Assembly (NCBI GenBank): GCA_020638555.1
Contig: JACKII010000004.1
Location: 372,001-436,000, forward strand
Direction: 5' to 3'
DNA: 64,000 nucleotides
DNA from: Alphaproteobacteria bacterium
GTDB taxonomy: Bacteria; Pseudomonadota; Alphaproteobacteria; Bin95
Below, piece after piece: positions 61,577 through 64,000 of this stretch. A program made the translations under genes and the position numbers. The notes below the pieces were generated by a model. It was not told where the DNA came from. It searched no databases and worked only from the letters and a program-made list of their open reading frames with translations. How positions within the stretch are numbered: the first letter of the stretch is position 1; every line of letters starts with the position of its first letter.

Positions 61577-62047
61577 TCACTCCACCGGTATCGGCAGGCC
61601 GTGGTCGCTTTTGATCTCCTCCATCGACAGCGTGGAGGTCACGCTGAAGATTTTCACGTGCCGGATCAGCGACTGGTAGAAATCGTCATAGGCCCGGGCG
61701 TTCGGCACCCGCACCTTCAGGATATAGTCGACCTCGCCCGCCAGCCGGTGCGCCTCGATCACCGACGGCGCGTTCTGCACCGCCTCCAGAAACCGTTGCA
61801 GCCAGCCGGCGTCATGCTCCGCCGTGCGGATGAAGACAAAGAAACACACGCTGAGCCCGACCGACTCCGGATCGACCACGGCGACCTGGCGCTTGATGAC
61901 GCCGCGCTCGCGCAGGCGCTTGATCCGGTTCCAGACCGGCGTGCGCGACGAGCCCACCAGTTGCGCGAGTTCATCCAGCGGCCGCGTTGCGTCCTCCTGC
62001 AAGGCGGCGAGAATTTTCCGGTCGAGTTCGTCCAACGTGACAGCCAT
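61577..62047 (-). CDS. Lrp/AsnC family transcriptional regulator
   Basis: DNA-binding regulator of 156 aa. The N-terminal winged helix-turn-helix (residues 5-60) has LDRKILAALQEDATRPLDEL and VGSSRTPVWNRIKRLRERGVI, and the C-terminal RAM ligand domain has VIEAHRLAGEVDYILKVRV. It is divergent from cysG across an AT-rich 173-bp region with a perfect 12-bp palindrome, so it probably regulates itself and the cysG operon. A regulator of this family next to cysG occurs in other Alphaproteobacteria, which suggests control by cysteine or a related amino acid. Confidence 0.9.
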   Translation of the reverse strand: MAVTLDELDRKILAALQEDATRPLDELAQLVGSSRTPVWNRIKRLRERGVIKRQVAVVDPESVGLSVCFFVFIRTAEHDAGWLQRFLEAVQNAPSVIEAHRLAGEVDYILKVRVPNARAYDDFYQSLIRHVKIFSVTSTLSMEEIKSDHGLPIPVE

Positions 62048-62220
62048 TTTGAGAATCCCGAGGCCATGGCGAATTCATTCCCTGATAGCCAATTCAATCG
62101 GTACTGTCTCCCTATTTTTTAGAATTTTCAGCGGAAAAGTGGAAAATTTTCCCCGTTTGCGGCATAACCTCTCCAGTGCCAACCCAGCACACTCACACCG
62201 TGTGTGGAGGAGACTGTTGC
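62048..62220. promoter_or_regulatory. Divergent lrp-cysG control region
   Basis: AT-rich for this genome. It holds GGAAAATTTTCC (62141-62152, perfect palindrome), a related AGAATTTTC at 62121-62129, and CACAC-C-GTGTG just before the cysG ribosome site GGAGGAG. The palindromes have the A/T-centre look of Lrp/AsnC operators. Spacing to both starts is 70-100 bases. Confidence 0.5.
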
Positions 62221-62916
62221 ATGCGGCATCTGCCGATATCCCTCGATCTGCGTGGCAAGACCGTGATCGTCGCCGGTGGCGGCGAAGCGGCGCTGGCCAA
62301 GCTGCGCCTGTTGCTCAAGACCGAAGCCCGCATCGTCGTCTTTGCCGACGACGCCCTGCCGGAGATGGAGCGCTGTGCGGCCGAGGGGCGAATGCGGCTC
62401 TACCGCCGGCCGGTGGCCGCCGCCGATCTGGTCGGCGCGACCCTGGTCTATGCCGCCGGCACGGACCCCTCGGAACAGGACCGGGTCGTCGATCTGGGCC
62501 GGGCTGCCGGCGCGCTCTGCAACGCCGTGGACAGCCGCGAGTCCAGCGATTTCCTCACCCCCGCCCTGGTCGACCGCGATCCGGTCACCGTCGCCATCGC
62601 CACCGAGGGCAGCGCCCCGGTGCTGGCACGGCGGATCAAGGCGGACCTGGAAGCGACGCTGGATGGCGACCTGGGCCCGCTCGCGCGCATTGCCGAGGAG
62701 TTCCGTCCGCAGGCGGCACGGCTGCCGCGCGGCATGCCGCGGCGGCGCTTCTGGTCCCGCTTTTTCGACCGTGTCGGCCCGCAGGCCCTCCGCGACGGCG
62801 GTGAGCCGGCCGCGCGCGCGGCGCTCGCCGCCCTGGCGGCCGAGGCCGGACGGGAACGGCGCCGCCCGGTTTCGTCCATCTGGTCGGCGCCGGCCCCGGC
62901 GACCCGTCGCTCCTGA
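62221..62916 (+). CDS. cysG: Siroheme synthase, N-terminal part (dehydrogenase/ferrochelatase), frameshifted
   Basis: N-terminal module of CysG: oxidises precorrin-2 with NAD+ and inserts iron to make siroheme. MRHLPISLDLRGKTVIVAGGGEAALAKL carries the NAD-binding Rossmann motif, followed by TLVYAAGTDPSEQ, the LCNAVDSRESSDFLTPALVDR signature and IATEGSAPVLARRIK. GGAGGAG precedes the ATG at 62221. Around 62867 homology jumps to another frame; the present frame adds about 15 unrelated residues and stops at 62916. One added base at CCGGTTT would join it to the methyltransferase part. Confidence 0.85.
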   Translation: MRHLPISLDLRGKTVIVAGGGEAALAKLRLLLKTEARIVVFADDALPEMERCAAEGRMRLYRRPVAAADLVGATLVYAAGTDPSEQDRVVDLGRAAGALCNAVDSRESSDFLTPALVDRDPVTVAIATEGSAPVLARRIKADLEATLDGDLGPLARIAEEFRPQAARLPRGMPRRRFWSRFFDRVGPQALRDGGEPAARAALAALAAEAGRERRRPVSSIWSAPAPATRRS

Positions 62917-63629
62917 CCCAGAAGGCGCGGGCGCTGCTGCACGAGGCCGACGTGGTCATTCACGACCGCCTGGTCTCGCCCGCGGTGCTGGAACTGGCGC
63001 GGCGCGAGGCCCGGCTGATCGCGGTCGGCAAGACGCCCGGCGGGCCGAGCTGGCAGCAAAAGGACATCAATGCCCGCCTGGTGGCGGAGGCCACGGCCGG
63101 CTTCCAGGTGGTGCGCCTCAAATCCGGCGACCCCGGCGTCTATGGCCGGCTCGACGAGGAGATGGAGGCGCTGGAGGACGCCGGCATCGGCTATGCCGTC
63201 GTCCCCGGCATCACCGCGGCGACGGCGGCGGCAGCGGCGGCGAAGGTCTCGCTGACCCGGCGCGGCCGCAACGGCTCGCTGCGCTTCCTGACCGGCCAGG
63301 ACGTGAACGGCTTTGCCGAGCACGACTGGCGCTCGCTCGCCAAGCCCGGCGCGGCCGCGGCGATCTATATGGGCGTGCGCGCCGCGCCGTTCCTGCAAGG
63401 GCGGTTGCTGATGGTCGGCACCGATCCCGGCACGCCGATGAGCGTGGTCGAGAACGCCTCGCGCTCCGACCAGACCATCGTCGCCACCACCCTTGCCAAC
63501 CTGACGGCCGACATGACGGCCGCCGGGATTGAGGGCCCGGCCGTGCTGTTCCTCGGCATCGCCCCCCGCTCGTCTGTGGCAGAGGACTTGGCCGCCCCAT
63601 GGCCAGCCGCCGCGGGAGGCTTGTCATGA
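62868..63629 (+). CDS. cysG: Siroheme synthase, C-terminal uroporphyrinogen-III methyltransferase part
   Basis: SUMT (CobA) module that adds two methyl groups from SAM to uroporphyrinogen III, feeding siroheme synthesis. Motifs are GFVHLVGAGPGDPSLLTQKA, ADVVIHDRLVSPAVLELA, VVRLKSGDPGVYGR, VVPGITAATAAAA and MGVRAAPFLQGRLL. The conserved beginning (GFVHLVGAGPGD) lies upstream of any usable start codon in this frame; the first is GTG at 62952, inside the domain. The piece therefore belongs to the frame at 62221 and is not an independent gene. It ends in an ATGA overlap with the DUF2849 gene. Confidence 0.85.
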   Translation, partial: GFVHLVGAGPGDPSLLTQKARALLHEADVVIHDRLVSPAVLELARREARLIAVGKTPGGPSWQQKDINARLVAEATAGFQVVRLKSGDPGVYGRLDEEMEALEDAGIGYAVVPGITAATAAAAAAKVSLTRRGRNGSLRFLTGQDVNGFAEHDWRSLAKPGAAAAIYMGVRAAPFLQGRLLMVGTDPGTPMSVVENASRSDQTIVATTLANLTADMTAAGIEGPAVLFLGIAPRSSVAEDLAAPWPAAAGGLS

Positions 63630-63997
63630 GCGACGCCCCCACCCGACAGGCGGTGACCGCAAACGACCTGCTGAGCGGCGACGTGGTCTATCTGACCGCC
63701 CGCCTCCACTGGTCGCGCAGCCTGGGCGACGCCGCCCTTGCCGACAGCGATGCCGAAGCCGACTGCCTGCTCGCCGCCGCCAAGGCGCAGCCGGCACACG
63801 CGGTGGAGCCCTATCTGATCGCCGTTCGATGTCCCACGGATGGGAGAGCGCAACCGGTCCACTATCGCGAGCGCATTCGCACGCTCGGCCCCTCGCATCG
63901 CACCGATCTCGGCCCACAAGCCACAAAGCCGGCCATTCGCCGGCAGGCCACAACGCCGGCCGTGCGCCGGCAGGACACCGACCATGTACCGTTATGA
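63626..63997 (+). CDS. DUF2849 family protein
   Basis: Small protein of 123 aa encoded between cysG and the sulfite/nitrite reductase gene in many Alphaproteobacteria; the function is unproven but clearly linked to assimilatory sulfur or nitrogen reduction. Core motifs are VTANDLLSGDVVYLTARLHWSR, DAEADCLLAAA, VEPYLIAV and PVHYRERIRTLGPS. GGGAGG lies before ATG 63626, which overlaps the cysG stop. The last 25 residues come from a 27-bp tandem repeat (TKPAIRRQA / TTPAVRRQD) and are not part of the usual domain. It overlaps the next gene start. Confidence 0.85.
   Translation: MSDAPTRQAVTANDLLSGDVVYLTARLHWSRSLGDAALADSDAEADCLLAAAKAQPAHAVEPYLIAVRCPTDGRAQPVHYRERIRTLGPSHRTDLGPQATKPAIRRQATTPAVRRQDTDHVPL
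63920..63973 (+). repeat. 27-bp tandem repeat, two copies
   Basis: Two adjacent 27-bp units (63920-63946 and 63947-63973) differ at only three positions. Each has the inverted pair GCCGGC / GCCGGC. They keep the reading frame and encode a nine-residue repeat, PAIRRQAT-like, at the C-terminus of the DUF2849 protein. Confidence 0.8.
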
Positions 63998-64000
63998 CGA
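63984..64000 (+). CDS. cysI: Start of nitrite/sulfite reductase gene (truncated by window)
   Basis: Only 17 bases are inside the window. ATG at 63984 reads MYRYD, the N-terminus typical of the alphaproteobacterial nitrite/sulfite reductase that follows cysG-DUF2849. It starts inside the end of the DUF2849 gene (14-base overlap). The call rests on gene order and five residues. Confidence 0.5.

Noticed and set aside
1..64000. tRNA, rRNA, prophage or IS elements
   Set aside because: No tRNA cloverleaf, rRNA segment, transposase or phage gene was recognised; xerD is the chromosomal recombinase and not an integrase of a mobile element.

Overview
The window is uniformly GC-rich chromosomal DNA with densely packed genes, many 4 to 20 base overlaps, and frequent GTG/TTG starts. 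The gene content and order point to an alphaproteobacterium, most like Rhodospirillales. The main evidence is the block dgt-argS-SPOR-nagZ-M50 protease-scpA-scpB-tatA-tatB-tatC-serS-surE-nlpD, with erpA divergent from dgt, an IalB-family protein, a DUF2849 gene after cysG, and interspersed palindromes of the alphaproteobacterial 'CGTCATTGCGAG...' and 'CGGACTTGATCCG' types. No rRNA, tRNA, CRISPR array, insertion sequence or prophage was seen.

Layout. 0-5 kb: end of aroK, a small membrane protein, an exported protein broken by a frameshift, xerD, a class II glutamine amidotransferase and ilvE. 5.4-15.5 kb: catabolic genes, namely an FAD dehydrogenase-GcvT fusion overlapping an amidase, a divergent FMN 2-hydroxyacid oxidase, IalB, an orphan amino-acid binding protein, a nitroreductase-EamA pair and a lone hydantoinase A subunit. 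15.6-26.4 kb: a methyltransferase, a lipoprotein with a tiny partner ORF, a double-domain CoA-transferase, a Nudix-PiT phosphate transporter pair, two paralogous acyl-CoA dehydrogenases separated by a palindromic repeat, and a secreted sorbosone/glucose dehydrogenase-like protein. 26.7-31.1 kb: a duplicated hydrolase/aldo-keto reductase module.

31.2-44.3 kb: a 13-kb minus-strand housekeeping block for cell envelope, division, Tat export, condensin and aminoacyl-tRNA synthesis. It is interrupted by an orphan iron-type ABC ATPase gene with its own promoter. That promoter and the erpA promoter share the 12-mer GAATGATTTGCA, consistent with joint iron control. 44.8-47.5 kb: an otnK-otnC-otnI tetronate operon without its dehydrogenase. 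47.6-52.4 kb: a lipoprotein hydrolase, a zinc-finger protein, polA and rlmJ. 52.5-55.6 kb: a complete TRAP transporter with a stem-loop between binding protein and permease. 55.7-60.4 kb: glycan genes (fused oxidoreductase, GT4 glycosyltransferase, O-antigen polymerase/ligase-like protein). 60.4-64 kb: an enolase-superfamily protein, an Lrp regulator and a divergent siroheme/sulfite-reduction operon.

Three genes (688-2273, the 3' end of 25012-26415, and cysG at 62221-63629) look broken in ways that each heal by adding one base. The sequence alone cannot separate real mutations from assembly errors. No wholly new multi-gene system was identified with confidence. The strongest candidates for follow-up are the duplicated hydrolase/reductase module, the iron-responsive promoter pair, and several enzymes with altered catalytic residues.
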